Positions 1-8,858 of a stretch of DNA of 64,000 nucleotides are shown here, piece by piece. How positions within the stretch are numbered: the first letter of the stretch is position 1; every line of letters starts with the position of its first letter. The notes beneath the pieces are model-generated. The model did not search any database and had not been told where the DNA came from. It saw only the letters and a list, made by a program, of their open reading frames with translations. Position numbers and translations under genes: made by a program. Origin of the DNA: Deltaproteobacteria bacterium (lineage in GTDB: Bacteria; Myxococcota_A; Polyangia; Polyangiales; JADJMO01); contig JACPFM010000133.1 of the NCBI GenBank assembly GCA_016182965.1, positions 16,055 to 80,054 on the forward strand. Direction: 5' to 3'.

Positions 1-866
1 TGGTCGCCATCTTCGTCTGGGCGGCGATCCGCCGCGGCGTCGACGGCGGCTGGTTCCGCTTCCTGCACCAGACGCGCGAGTTCGCCACCGGCGCGCTCGG
101 CGCCAAGAGCTCGTTCGCGCTCGGTCCGGCGCAGGTCCTCGAGGACCTCGGGAAGTACGCGATCAAGGTCCCCTGGCGCGTGGTCGGCTACCCGATCCTG
201 CTCGTGCCGTTCGGCGTGTGGCGCACGCTGCGCCGCGAGGGCCTGCGGTTCTTCGTGGTGTTCGGGGCGCTGCTCGCGTTCGTGACGCTGACGTGGATGC
301 TGCGCTCGTCGCTCGGCCTCGATCGTCACTTCGTCGTCATCGTGCCGTTCTACGCGGCGATGATCGCCAACGGCATCGTCGCCGTCGCCGAGGGCATCGA
401 CCACGGCTTCCGTAAGCCGACCGGCGCCTCGGTGCACGCGTTCGCCGCGTCCGGCGCCGCGCGCGCCGCGGTCATCTTCGGCCTCGCGGTCGCCGTCCTC
501 GGCGACGGCTGGTCGATCCTCCGCGTGTGGATGCGCGACTGGGAGAACGCGAGCCTCGGCGCGTGGCCCGACCGCCGCGAGATCGCCGCGCGCGTCCGTG
601 ACGTCGACGGCATCGTCTTCTGCGACGAGCCGACGGTCGAGATCCTAAGCGGCCTCGATCGCCACCGCTTCGATCGCCGCCAGCTCACCCACAAGAACGC
701 GCCGGGCTGGGTCCACGACGCGCTCGCCACCGGCAAGCCGGTCTTCGTCGCCACGTGGGCGGTGCACCTGAAGAAGCTCGGCGTCTCCGGGCCGATCCTC
801 GCGCGCTCACCGGGCTCGTCGGGCGACAGCGGCTTCGTGCTGATGCGTGTCGACGCTACGCGTTGA
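1..866 (+). CDS. Polytopic membrane protein, 3' part only
   Basis: The reading frame is already open at base 3 and runs to a TGA at 864-866, so the start lies upstream of the window. About 287 residues are visible. They hold three or four hydrophobic segments, followed by a soluble C-terminal part of roughly 130 residues with an FCDEPTVEIL-type strand. This pattern, with membrane helices first and a small globular tail, resembles the C-terminal part of ArnT/PMT-type (GT39) glycosyltransferases, but no catalytic motif lies in the visible piece. The family call is therefore a guess. The gene converges with the next one, leaving 38 bp between the stops. An ATG at 180 is only an internal methionine. 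Confidence 0.75.
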   Translation, partial: VAIFVWAAIRRGVDGGWFRFLHQTREFATGALGAKSSFALGPAQVLEDLGKYAIKVPWRVVGYPILLVPFGVWRTLRREGLRFFVVFGALLAFVTLTWMLRSSLGLDRHFVVIVPFYAAMIANGIVAVAEGIDHGFRKPTGASVHAFAASGAARAAVIFGLAVAVLGDGWSILRVWMRDWENASLGAWPDRREIAARVRDVDGIVFCDEPTVEILSGLDRHRFDRRQLTHKNAPGWVHDALATGKPVFVATWAVHLKKLGVSGPILARSPGSSGDSGFVLMRVDATR

Positions 867-904
867 TCTCACCCGGTCCGCGACTGCCGGAGAGCCGAGG
901 GCGG

Positions 905-1843
905 CTACGAGGACGCAGTCGGGATCCACACCGACGCCGTGACCCCCTCGCCGACGGCGCGGGTGGCCACGCGCAGCTCGCCGCCGTGCAGGAACGCGCC
1001 GCGCTGCGCGACGCGCAGGCCGAGGCCGACGCGGCCGCGCTTGGAGGTGGCGAACAGCGCGCCGAGCTCGCCGCGCGTCGGCGCGAGCAGGCCCGGTCCG
1101 TCGTCCTCGACGAAGACGGTGACCGCGGCCGCCGACGCCTCGGCGCGCAGCCGGACCTCGCCGCCGTCGGGGCTGGCGTCGATGGCGTTGGCCACGAGCG
1201 CGTCGATCGTCGCCTGCAGCAGCCCCTCGTCGCCGGTGCGGCCGCGGCGCGCCTCGCGCGCGCCCTCGAGGCGCAGGTTGACGCCGCGCCGTCGCGCGGC
1301 GCCGCGCAGCGAGTCGATCGAGCGGCGGAGGATCAGCTCGAGGTCGACGAACGAGCGCGCCCCCACGGGGCCGAACGCGTGACCGAGGCCGCCGACCACG
1401 TCGACCAGCCGGTCGAGCTCGCGCCGATGGGTGGTGCCGAGGCGCGTCGACACCGGGCCGGTGCCGACCATCTCCTCGGTCTCGAGGGCGGCGAGGAGCA
1501 CGGTCACCAGGTTGCGCACGCGCTCGAGCATCACCCCGAACTCGCGCTCGTCGAGGCCGCCGGCGAGCGCGTCGCCGCCGCGGGCGAACCACAGCGCGTC
1601 GAGCGGCGAGCCCTCGTGGATGAAGCGGCGCGCGTCGGCTGCCTCGACGATCTCGGCCTGGACCACGGCGCCGAGAGGGAGCGCGCCGAGCTCCGCGTCG
1701 TTCGCGGCGCGGGGTGAGCGATCGCGCAGGCGGCCGCCCTCGTCGACGACGATGCACACGCCCGGTGTGGCCACCTCGACCTCCGGTGGCAAGGGCGTGG
1801 GCGCTCGCATCGAGCGGGATTGCGGCGCAGCCGGGCCCAGCAT
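905..1843 (-). CDS. Histidine-kinase-like ATPase (GHKL) protein
   Basis: This 312-aa protein has a C-terminal HATPase_c domain. The N box (LVANAIDASPDGG), the G1 box (EDDGPGL) and a G2-like GRVGLGL stretch are readable. A THRRELDRLVDVVG helix could be a degenerate dimerisation helix carrying the phospho-accepting His, but it does not match the canonical H box. The first 110 residues look PAS-like (GVCIVVDEGGRLRDRSPRAA). There is no membrane segment, so the protein is probably cytoplasmic. It is the last gene of a five-gene leftward operon, 43 bp after a peptide-transporter permease, which hints that it senses or signals about the transported compound. No response regulator is adjacent. A second in-frame ATG 11 codons downstream is an alternative start. 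Confidence 0.8.
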   Translation of the reverse strand: MLGPAAPQSRSMRAPTPLPPEVEVATPGVCIVVDEGGRLRDRSPRAANDAELGALPLGAVVQAEIVEAADARRFIHEGSPLDALWFARGGDALAGGLDEREFGVMLERVRNLVTVLLAALETEEMVGTGPVSTRLGTTHRRELDRLVDVVGGLGHAFGPVGARSFVDLELILRRSIDSLRGAARRRGVNLRLEGAREARRGRTGDEGLLQATIDALVANAIDASPDGGEVRLRAEASAAAVTVFVEDDGPGLLAPTRGELGALFATSKRGRVGLGLRVAQRGAFLHGGELRVATRAVGEGVTASVWIPTASS

Positions 1844-1886
1844 CGCTTCTTCAGCCTAACACGGGGCAGCCTAGCACGGGCGTCGC

Positions 1887-2900
1887 TCAGCGGGCGCGGA
1901 TGCGCGGATCGAGCAGCGCGTACAGCAGATCGACGACGAGGCTCGCGAGCACGATCGCGACCGCGCCGACCAGCACGGTGCCGACGATCACCGGTCCGTC
2001 GCGATCGCGCATCGCGCGCACCGCGAGCGAGCCGATGCCGGGCCACGAGAAGATCTGCTCGGTGATCACCGCGCCGCCGAGCAGCGCGCCGAGCTCGAGC
2101 CCGACCACGGTGACGATCGGCACGAGCGCGTTGCGCAGCCCGTGCACCAGCACGACGCGCCACCCGGCGACGCCCTTGGCGCGCGCCGTCCGCACGTAGT
2201 CCGCCTCGAGCAGCTCGATCATCTCGCCGCGCACGAGGCGCGTGTAGTACGCGGCGCCGAAGACCCCGAGCGTCAGGGCGGGCAGGGCGAGGTGGCGCAG
2301 CCCGTCGACGAAGCCCTCGCCCGCGCCGCTCAAGGGGAGCCAGCGGAGCTGGTACGCGAGCAGCCACTGCAGCGCGACGCCGAGCACGAAGGTGGGCGCG
2401 CTGATCCCGAGGAGCGCGATCGCGACGGTCGTCGTGTCGAGCCAGGTGTTGCGGCGCAGCGCCGCGAGGAGCCCGCTGCCGACCCCGAGCAGCACGCTGA
2501 TGGTCACCGCGGCGAGCGCCAGCACCACCGTGCGTGGCAGCCGATCGGCGATGATCGTCACCACCGGTCGCCGCTGCTGGTAGCTGCGCCCGAGGTCGAC
2601 GTGCAGCGCCCCGAGGTGGCCGCAGCTCGCGTGCTCCGACGTCGACCGGACGTCGGGCTCGCGAGGACCGAGGTGGACCAGGCGCTGGAGGAAGATGCCG
2701 TACTGCTCGGCGATCGAGCGATCGAGGCCGAGCTGCTTGCGGATCTTGGCGACGTCGGAGGGCCGCGCCTGCGCGCCGGCGACCATCCGCGCGGGATCGC
2801 TCGGCAGCGCGCGGTTCAGGACGAAGGTCGCGGTGGTCACCAGGAACACCACCAGCGCCGCCCACGCGAGGCGCCGACCGACGAAGCGCAGCGCGTTCAT
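1887..2900 (-). CDS. Peptide/nickel-type ABC transporter permease (DppB-like)
   Basis: An inner-membrane permease of 337 aa with the DppB/OppB layout: an N-terminal helix with the RRLAWAALVVFLVTTATF pattern, the LPSDPAR and LGLDRSIAEQYG periplasmic motifs, then five more helices. The cytoplasmic EAA-like loop reads DYVRTARAKGVAGWRVVLVH. It imports oligopeptides or similar solutes together with the partner permease at 4744-5979 and the binding lipoprotein at 2897-4684. Its ATG overlaps the TGA of the binding-protein gene (ATGA), so the two are translationally coupled. Residues about 75-100 (around EPDVRSTSEHASCGHLGAL) form a small insertion not usual in DppB. Confidence 0.93.
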   Translation of the reverse strand: MNALRFVGRRLAWAALVVFLVTTATFVLNRALPSDPARMVAGAQARPSDVAKIRKQLGLDRSIAEQYGIFLQRLVHLGPREPDVRSTSEHASCGHLGALHVDLGRSYQQRRPVVTIIADRLPRTVVLALAAVTISVLLGVGSGLLAALRRNTWLDTTTVAIALLGISAPTFVLGVALQWLLAYQLRWLPLSGAGEGFVDGLRHLALPALTLGVFGAAYYTRLVRGEMIELLEADYVRTARAKGVAGWRVVLVHGLRNALVPIVTVVGLELGALLGGAVITEQIFSWPGIGSLAVRAMRDRDGPVIVGTVLVGAVAIVLASLVVDLLYALLDPRIRAR

Positions 2901-4684
2901 GGTGGCGACCTCCGCGAGGCGTCGGGGCCGCCTCCGAGGGCATGGACCGGATCGCGCAGCAGCACGCCAAGCGCGGCGCCGCTGCGCCCGGGACCGACCA
3001 GCGCGAACGCGGCGCGGCGCGCGGTGTCGTCGATCCACACCGGCTTGAAGCGCTTGAACAGGACGGGGTGCGAGCGGTAGTCGCGCACCCACGGCTGCAG
3101 GAGCTCGAGACGCAGCGGGTTGTAGTTGAACGACCACGGCGCGTCGTCGCAGACGATCTGCTCGGCCTGCCGGTACATCTCGACGCGCCTCTTCGGATCG
3201 AGCTCTCCGTGCGCTCGATCGAGCAGCGCGTCGAGCGCAGGGTTCCGGTAGAACGCCTTGTTCTGGCAGTCCTCTTCGCTGATCGCCGCCGACGAGAACA
3301 ACGGCTCGAAGAAGTCGCTCGGGTCGGCGAAGTCGAGCAGCCAACCGTAGTAGCCGAAGGCCACCGTCTTGGGACGCCCGGTCTCCGCGAGGTGCTGGGC
3401 GAAGCTCGTGTCCTTGATGGCGATGCGGATCCCGATCTGCTTCAGATCGTGCTGGAGGATCTGCGCGTAGCGCACGGCGCCTTCGCCTTCGCCGGCGTAG
3501 TAGGTGATCGTCTCGGGCCAGCCGCCCTTGCCGGTCGCCGGATCGAAGGGGTACCCCGCCTCGGCCATCAGCGCGCGCGCGCGAGGGAGATCGTACCGCT
3601 GCTCCCACGGCGGATGCGGCTCGTAGCCGGCGATGCCCGGCGGCAGGAGGTGCCCGGTCACCTCGGTCCAGCCCTCGTAGTACTTCTGGAGGTTGGGCCG
3701 GTTGAGCGCGGCGGCGACCGCCTGCCGGATGCGCCGATCGTCGAACGGGCGCATCTCGACGTTCATGAAGTCGCCGTAGAACTCGGGCACCGGCGTCTGC
3801 CGCAGGTACTTGGACCACTCGGGGTGGGTGCGGAACCAGATCGCTCCCGGCCGCTCGAACTCGTTGAGGATGGCGTCGATCTCGCCGCGCTCGAGCTGGA
3901 ACCGCTGCGTCAGCCGCGAGACGTCCATGCGCAGCTCGATGGCGTCGAGCCACGGGCGCCCCTTCTCGAAGTACTGATCGAAGCGACGCACGCGCAGCGA
4001 GCGGCCAGGCTGCCAGCTCTCGAAGCGGAACGGACCGGCGCCGCACGGCTGGTTCTGGAACGTGTCGTCGTAGCGGGTGCCCGCGCTGCGGCAGACCGGC
4101 CGCAAGAACGGCAACGCGAGGACGGCGAGGAACGTGGCGTCGGGCGACGTCAGCCGGAAGGTGACGACGTGCGGTCCTTCGACCTGCACGCCGGAGAGCG
4201 CCGGCGCCTTTCTCGCGCGGTACTCGGCGAGGCCCTCCAGCCGCTCGTAGAACGTGAGCGCAGGGGTCGGCGTGTCCGGCGCGAGGGCGCGCTCGACCGA
4301 CCGCTTGACGTCGTCGGCGACGAGCTCGTTGCCGTCGTGCATGCGCACGCCGCGGCGCAGGAAGAAGCGGTAGGTGCGACCGTCGTCGCTCCGCTCCCAC
4401 CGCTCGGCGAGATCGCCGGCGATCGCGCCGCCGTCGTCGTAGTCGACGAGGCCCGCGAAGAGCAGATCGAGGTACGGCTTGGACTCGGTGTCCATCGACA
4501 CGGCCGGATCGAGCGAGCGCAGGTCGGTGAACGTCGCGAGGCGCAGCGTGCCGCCGCGGCGCGGCGTCGACTCGCTCGGCGCGCCGCGCGGGCCGCTGCC
4601 CTCGTGGCAGCCGCTGCACCCGACCGAGCCGAAGAGAGCGGCGGCGGCGGCGAAGAGCAGCGTCGAGAGGAGCCGGCCCGCCAT
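2897..4684 (-). CDS. ABC transporter substrate-binding lipoprotein (SBP_bac_5, DppA/OppA-like)
   Basis: This 595-aa solute-binding protein begins with a signal peptide (MAGRLLSTLLFAAAAALFG) followed by a weak lipobox ending GSVGC, so it is probably anchored in the membrane. The family 5 extracellular fold is clear: RRGGTLRLATFTDLRSLDP at the start of the mature part, ERWERSDDGRTYRFFLRRGV, and a long C-terminal lobe. It would capture peptides or related oligomers for the two permeases. The start is uncertain. GTG 4747 overlaps the stop of the upstream gene, and ATGs at 4726, 4705 and 4684 are all in frame, exactly 21 bp apart, each with its own GAAGGA ribosome-binding site. I chose 4684 because the signal peptide begins there. 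The stop overlaps the next start. Confidence 0.93.
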   Translation of the reverse strand: MAGRLLSTLLFAAAAALFGSVGCSGCHEGSGPRGAPSESTPRRGGTLRLATFTDLRSLDPAVSMDTESKPYLDLLFAGLVDYDDGGAIAGDLAERWERSDDGRTYRFFLRRGVRMHDGNELVADDVKRSVERALAPDTPTPALTFYERLEGLAEYRARKAPALSGVQVEGPHVVTFRLTSPDATFLAVLALPFLRPVCRSAGTRYDDTFQNQPCGAGPFRFESWQPGRSLRVRRFDQYFEKGRPWLDAIELRMDVSRLTQRFQLERGEIDAILNEFERPGAIWFRTHPEWSKYLRQTPVPEFYGDFMNVEMRPFDDRRIRQAVAAALNRPNLQKYYEGWTEVTGHLLPPGIAGYEPHPPWEQRYDLPRARALMAEAGYPFDPATGKGGWPETITYYAGEGEGAVRYAQILQHDLKQIGIRIAIKDTSFAQHLAETGRPKTVAFGYYGWLLDFADPSDFFEPLFSSAAISEEDCQNKAFYRNPALDALLDRAHGELDPKRRVEMYRQAEQIVCDDAPWSFNYNPLRLELLQPWVRDYRSHPVLFKRFKPVWIDDTARRAAFALVGPGRSGAALGVLLRDPVHALGGGPDASRRSPP

Positions 4685-4757
4685 CACGCGTCCTTCCGCC
4701 TTCATGGCGCATCCTTCGGCCCTCATGGCGCATCCTTCGGCCTTCACGACGCATCCT
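4684..4757 (-). repeat. 21-bp direct repeats, each with a Shine-Dalgarno and start codon
   Basis: On the minus strand about 3.5 copies of a 21-bp unit (core GCCGAAGGATGCGCCATGA) lie head to tail across the 3' end of the upstream permease and the 5' end of the binding-protein gene. Each full copy carries GAAGGA spaced 5-6 bases from an in-frame ATG, or GTG in the first copy. Seven codons per unit (K/R-A-E-G-C/R-A/V-M/V) are added for each extra repeat. Confidence 0.85.
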
Positions 4758-5979
4758 TCGGATCGACTGCGTCGCGCAGCCCCTCGCCGAGGAGGTTGAA
4801 GCCGAGCACGGCGAGCAGGATGGCCACCGCCGGGCAGACGAGCAGCCAGGGAGCGACCGAGTAGTAGGCGCGCCCGTCGTCGAGCATCCGCCCCCAGCTC
4901 GCCGCTGGCGGCGGCAGCGAGAGCCCGAGGAAGGAGAGCGCCGCCTCGGCCACGATCATCGAGGCCACCGAGTTGGTCGCGAGCACGATGGCGACGCCGA
5001 TCACGTTGGGCAGCACGTGCCGCAGCAGGATCGCCGGCGCGGACTGCCCGAGCGCGCGCGACGCGACGACGAACTCGAGCTCGCGCACCTGCAGCGTCTT
5101 GCCGCGGATGACCCGCGCGGTCCCCGTCCACGCCGTGAGGCCGAGCACGAGGAAGATCGTCGCCTCGGAGGTGCGCTCGATCGCGGCGGCCAGCGCCATC
5201 ACCAGGAGGAGGAAGGGGAAGGCGAGGAGGACGTCGACCGCCCGCATGGCCACGTCGTCGACGTCGACCCGCGGCGCGGCGAGCGTCGCCCGCCTCCGCT
5301 TCTCGAACGACCAGCGCAGCGCGCCGGACACGGTCGCGACGGCGACGACCGCAGCCGCGACGCGGTGCTCGCGCAGCGCGCCCAGGCGGTGGACCGCGAC
5401 CCACCCGACGAGCGGCAGCGAAAGCGCCAGATCGAGCAGGTCGGTCGCGATCACCGCGCGGCGCCTGCGCACGAGCGAGAACCCGACCGAGCCGGCGCGC
5501 ACCATGGCGCCGAGCGTGGCCAGCCACGCGGCGAACCCGAGCAGGCGGAAGCCGGCGAGGTCCCTGCCGAGCGTGATGGCGAGCCCCGCCGCGGCGCCGA
5601 AGTGCAGCGCGACGACGTCGCCGATGGCGTCGAGCCGCACGCGCGTCCCCTTGAAGTAGCCCGAGGCGATCCCGACCGCGGTCCCCAGCGTGACCGCGAT
5701 GGTGGTGGCGACGAACGCCACCTCGAGCGACAGGCGCCCGCCGTGCGCGAGGCGCACGAGCAGGTCGCGGAAGATGTTGTCGGTGCCGAGCCAGTGCACG
5801 CGCGACGGCGCGCCGGGGACGCCGAAGGGGCCGCGGCCGCGATCGAAGTCGGGCACGTAGGGGTCGTGCCCGGCGATCAGCGGGCCGACGAACGAGAACA
5901 GGACGATCGCGACCACCAGCGCGAGGCCGACGAGGGCGCCGCGGTTCCTGCGGAAGCGAGCGATTGCGCGACGGTCCAT
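4744..5979 (-). CDS. Peptide-type ABC transporter permease (DppC-like) with extra central insert
   Basis: This 411-aa permease has a DppC-type N-terminus (RRNRGALVGLALV, then a HDPY motif and HWLGTDNIFRDLLVRLAHG) and a normal C-terminal half (MRAVDVLLAFPFLLL, the EAA loop with SRALGQSAPAILLRHVLPN, AALSFLGLSLPPP). Between SGYFKG (about residue 115) and the LAFPF helix there is an insertion of roughly 120 residues with two to four further hydrophobic stretches and basic loops. The usual DppC length is near 290-310 aa. It forms the importer with the genes at 1887-2900 and 2897-4684. No DppD/DppF ATPase lies nearby. The gene follows the hydrolase gene by 10 bp in the same operon. Confidence 0.9.
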   Translation of the reverse strand: MDRRAIARFRRNRGALVGLALVVAIVLFSFVGPLIAGHDPYVPDFDRGRGPFGVPGAPSRVHWLGTDNIFRDLLVRLAHGGRLSLEVAFVATTIAVTLGTAVGIASGYFKGTRVRLDAIGDVVALHFGAAAGLAITLGRDLAGFRLLGFAAWLATLGAMVRAGSVGFSLVRRRRAVIATDLLDLALSLPLVGWVAVHRLGALREHRVAAAVVAVATVSGALRWSFEKRRRATLAAPRVDVDDVAMRAVDVLLAFPFLLLVMALAAAIERTSEATIFLVLGLTAWTGTARVIRGKTLQVRELEFVVASRALGQSAPAILLRHVLPNVIGVAIVLATNSVASMIVAEAALSFLGLSLPPPAASWGRMLDDGRAYYSVAPWLLVCPAVAILLAVLGFNLLGEGLRDAVDPKDAS

Positions 5980-5989
5980 CGCGAGCGCG

Positions 5990-6826
5990 TCAGCGTACCG
6001 CGCCGCGTGCTCGATGGGCGGCGCGTTCGCCGCGCTCGCCCACGCCCGTGGTGGAAAGCCCGAGGAAGTCGCGCACGAGCGCCTCGACGTTCGAGGGGCG
6101 CTCCGACTCCGGGAAGTGTCCGCAGTCGAGGATCTCGAGGCGGGCCTGGGCGAGCTCGCGCGCGAGCCTCGTACCGTGCGTCCACGGCGCGACGTCGTCC
6201 TCGCGCCCCCACACGACCAGCGCCGGCGCGCGCACCCGGGGCACGCGAGCCTCGATCGTCTTGGGCGTGCGGCCCTCCTCGAGGAGCCGCCAGGTGAGGC
6301 CGAGCGCGCTCGCCGCGACGTCCTCGCCGACGTACCTCCGCAGGACGCGCGCGCCGAGCACGCGGCGGCCGAGCGTTCGACCGAGCAGCGGCGCGGAGGT
6401 GACGCGGTCGTCGAAGCGTCGCGGCACGGGGTAGCAGACGGGCGCGACGAGCACGACGCGCTCGACGAACTCCGGCCGATCGGCGGCGGCGACGATCGCG
6501 GCCGCGGCGCCGATCGAGTGACCGAGCCACGTCGCCCGACCGAGCTCCAGCGCCGCGACGACGTCGAGCACGCTCTCGGCCAGCGCCTCGAAGCTCGTCG
6601 CGCCGGGGAGCGGCGCCGACGCCCCGAAGCCAGGCAGATCGAGGGCGACGACGCGCCGGCGGCCGGCCAGCGCGGCGCCGAGCGCGGTCCACTGCGCGTG
6701 ATCGCGGCCGAGGCCGTGGAGCATGACGATCGCGGGCGCGTCGCGCGGACCGCCGTCGACGTAGCGGATGCGCACGCCGCGGAGCGTGACGTCGAACGGC
6801 GCGAGCGTGGGCGGCGAGGCGTTCAT
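5990..6826 (-). CDS. Alpha/beta hydrolase
   Basis: A 278-aa cytoplasmic alpha/beta-hydrolase (Abhydrolase_1). The oxyanion-hole motif HGLG is at 37-40, the nucleophile elbow GHSIG at 102-106 (Ser104), a probable acid Asp210/211 in WGREDD, and the catalytic His237 in CGHFPE. A lid region lies between residues 130 and 190. Substrate cannot be read from the sequence. It is the first gene of the leftward operon that continues with a peptide-type ABC importer, so a role in processing an imported ester or amide compound is plausible but inferred. The C-terminal 20 residues are basic and low-complexity. Confidence 0.9.
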   Translation of the reverse strand: MNASPPTLAPFDVTLRGVRIRYVDGGPRDAPAIVMLHGLGRDHAQWTALGAALAGRRRVVALDLPGFGASAPLPGATSFEALAESVLDVVAALELGRATWLGHSIGAAAAIVAAADRPEFVERVVLVAPVCYPVPRRFDDRVTSAPLLGRTLGRRVLGARVLRRYVGEDVAASALGLTWRLLEEGRTPKTIEARVPRVRAPALVVWGREDDVAPWTHGTRLARELAQARLEILDCGHFPESERPSNVEALVRDFLGLSTTGVGERGERAAHRARGAVR

Positions 6827-7160
6827 TCCGCGATGGGGGCGAGCGGGCGGGGACCATAGCTGCCGCGGCGCGTCGTGTAACGCCCCCGACCGCGATCGGA
6901 TTCGTGCCTACATCGCCGCTCATGCTGCGCGGGTTCCGGACAACTCCTCAGCGGGGAGCCATTCCGGGGAACGGGCCGCTGCCGGCGAGGAGGGCCTGGG
7001 CTCGCGACCCGAGAAAACACGGGTGGAACGCGCGCAAAGAGGCGCGCGTGGGCCCTATCTCTATCGGTATTGCTGCGGACAGCTTCTGACATCAGTAAGA
7101 AGCCGAACCATAGGACCTCTGCAGCAGGACGCATCTAAACCAAACTTCCATCGCACAACG

Positions 7161-7190
7161 TTGACCTCGTTACATTGAGTAGAATACATT
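7161..7190 (+). promoter_or_regulatory. Possible sigma-70-type promoter
   Basis: TTGACC at 7161-7166 and TACATT at 7185-7190 are separated by 18 bp in the AT-richest patch of the intergenic region, pointing toward the MerR-like gene. The match is moderate. Confidence 0.35.
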
Positions 7191-7233
7191 CACGAGCACC
7201 TCGAGGACGGCGACATTGAAGGTCACCCTTCTC

Positions 7234-7251
7234 GCGGAACCGCAGTTCCGC
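7234..7251. promoter_or_regulatory. Inverted repeat GCGGAAC-N4-GTTCCGC
   Basis: Perfect 7-bp arms with a 4-bp centre (CGCA). The same GCGGAAC/GTTCCG half-site returns, with reversed order of halves, at 7351-7370. It is a likely operator, possibly for the regulator encoded just downstream. Confidence 0.45.
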
Positions 7252-7350
7252 TCCCATCTCGTCGTGGTGAACGAACCAGCGCGACGACAGCGATGAGGAG
7301 ACCGATCGTCCAAGACGACGGCGCAGTCAGGTCCGAGCGTCTCCAAGGTG

Positions 7351-7370
7351 CGTTCCGACGTTGCGGAACG
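7351..7370. promoter_or_regulatory. Inverted repeat CGTTCCG-N6-CGGAACG
   Basis: Perfect 7-bp arms with a 6-bp centre, 42 bp upstream of the GTG chosen for the MerR-like gene. It reuses the half-site of the palindrome at 7234-7251, which suggests a shared binding protein. Confidence 0.45.
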
Positions 7371-7411
7371 ACGACGCCCGGATGCCGATCAGGATCGAGG
7401 AGGGGGAGCCG

Positions 7412-7951
7412 GTGGCTGCCGAGGAATCACTGACCAGCGCGAACGATCTCGACGACGAGGCGATCGCGCGCTTCGAGGCGGCGCACTCCGGTGGGCTGAC
7501 CTCGCAGGGGATCCTCGACGCGCTCGACGGCACGAAGTTCAAGATCAGCGAGGCGACGTTGCGGAAGTGGGTGCAGCTCGGTCTGCTCCCGCGCAGCGTG
7601 CGCGTCGGTCGCAAGGGGAAGCACCAGGGCTCGCAGGGGATCTACCCGGTGGGCGTGATCCGGCAGATCAAGCGGATCAAGGAGATGATGTCCGCCGACT
7701 TCACGATCGAGGAGATCCAGCGCGAGTTCCTGTTCGCGCGCTCCGACATCGAGGAGACCGAGCGGGTCCTCGGGCGTGCGATCGACGGGCTCGAACGCGC
7801 GATCGTGGAGCGAGCCGGCGCGCCGGCCGCGAAGAAGTTGGAGCGCGACATCGGCGAAGCCCGCGACCTCGCGGAGCAGCTCGTCGACAAGCTCACCGAC
7901 ATCGAGAACAAGCTGACGATGCAGGCGCGGCTGCGGAGAGCCGCCGTCTGA
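7412..7951 (+). CDS. MerR-like helix-turn-helix transcriptional regulator
   Basis: A 179-aa DNA-binding protein. Residues near 30-95 form a MerR-type winged helix: LTSQGILDALDG, the recognition segment ISEATLRKWVQLGLLP, a basic wing (RVGRKGKHQGSQGIYP) and the VIRQIKRIKEMM helix. The remaining C-terminal half is a long amphipathic helix rich in Glu, Arg and Leu, as in the MerR dimerisation antiparallel coil, with no effector-binding Cys pattern. I prefer GTG 7412 because AGGAGGGGGA sits at a good distance upstream. ATG 7382 and TTG 7361 are in frame but lack a ribosome-binding site. The GGAAC palindromes upstream suggest autoregulation. Confidence 0.82.
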   Translation: MAAEESLTSANDLDDEAIARFEAAHSGGLTSQGILDALDGTKFKISEATLRKWVQLGLLPRSVRVGRKGKHQGSQGIYPVGVIRQIKRIKEMMSADFTIEEIQREFLFARSDIEETERVLGRAIDGLERAIVERAGAPAAKKLERDIGEARDLAEQLVDKLTDIENKLTMQARLRRAAV

Positions 7952-8152
7952 ACCCGAGCGCGCCGTTCGCGGTGGGAACGGCGCAGTGAATCACGACGAC
8001 CCGCGCGGCGGCGCGGGGCCCTCGACGTGTGTCTTCACGTGGCGACGTGGGGGACGACGCGCGAGCCGTCGTGTGGGGCCCCCAAGTCGAGGCGAGGCGG
8101 GCGGCCTTCGAGAGGCGGTTTACGAGCAACGATCCACGGGAGAGGGACGGCC

Positions 8153-8857
<705 letters not shown>

Positions 8858-8858
8858 G

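Larger units (their letters stand above)
6827..7411. other. 585-bp intergenic region between divergent genes
   Basis: No convincing gene is visible here. The right half (about 7080-7200) is noticeably richer in A and T than the rest of the window. It holds a perfect 8-bp stem with a 6-base loop at 7028-7049 (ACGCGCGC/GCGCGCGT), a promoter-like pair at 7161-7190 and two GGAAC palindromes at 7234-7251 and 7351-7370, all listed or discussed separately. The region must contain the promoters of the leftward hydrolase-transporter operon and of the rightward MerR-like gene. Confidence 0.6.

Noticed and set aside
1531..2970. Long antisense open frames through the transporter operon and elsewhere (up to over 1000 codons)
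   Set aside because: They are Arg/Ala/Pro-rich, lack domains and oppose clear genes. Very high GC removes stop codons.
7028..7049. Rho-independent terminator at the 8-bp GC hairpin
   Set aside because: No T-run on either side and it lies upstream of both divergent genes. It may simply be a stem-loop.
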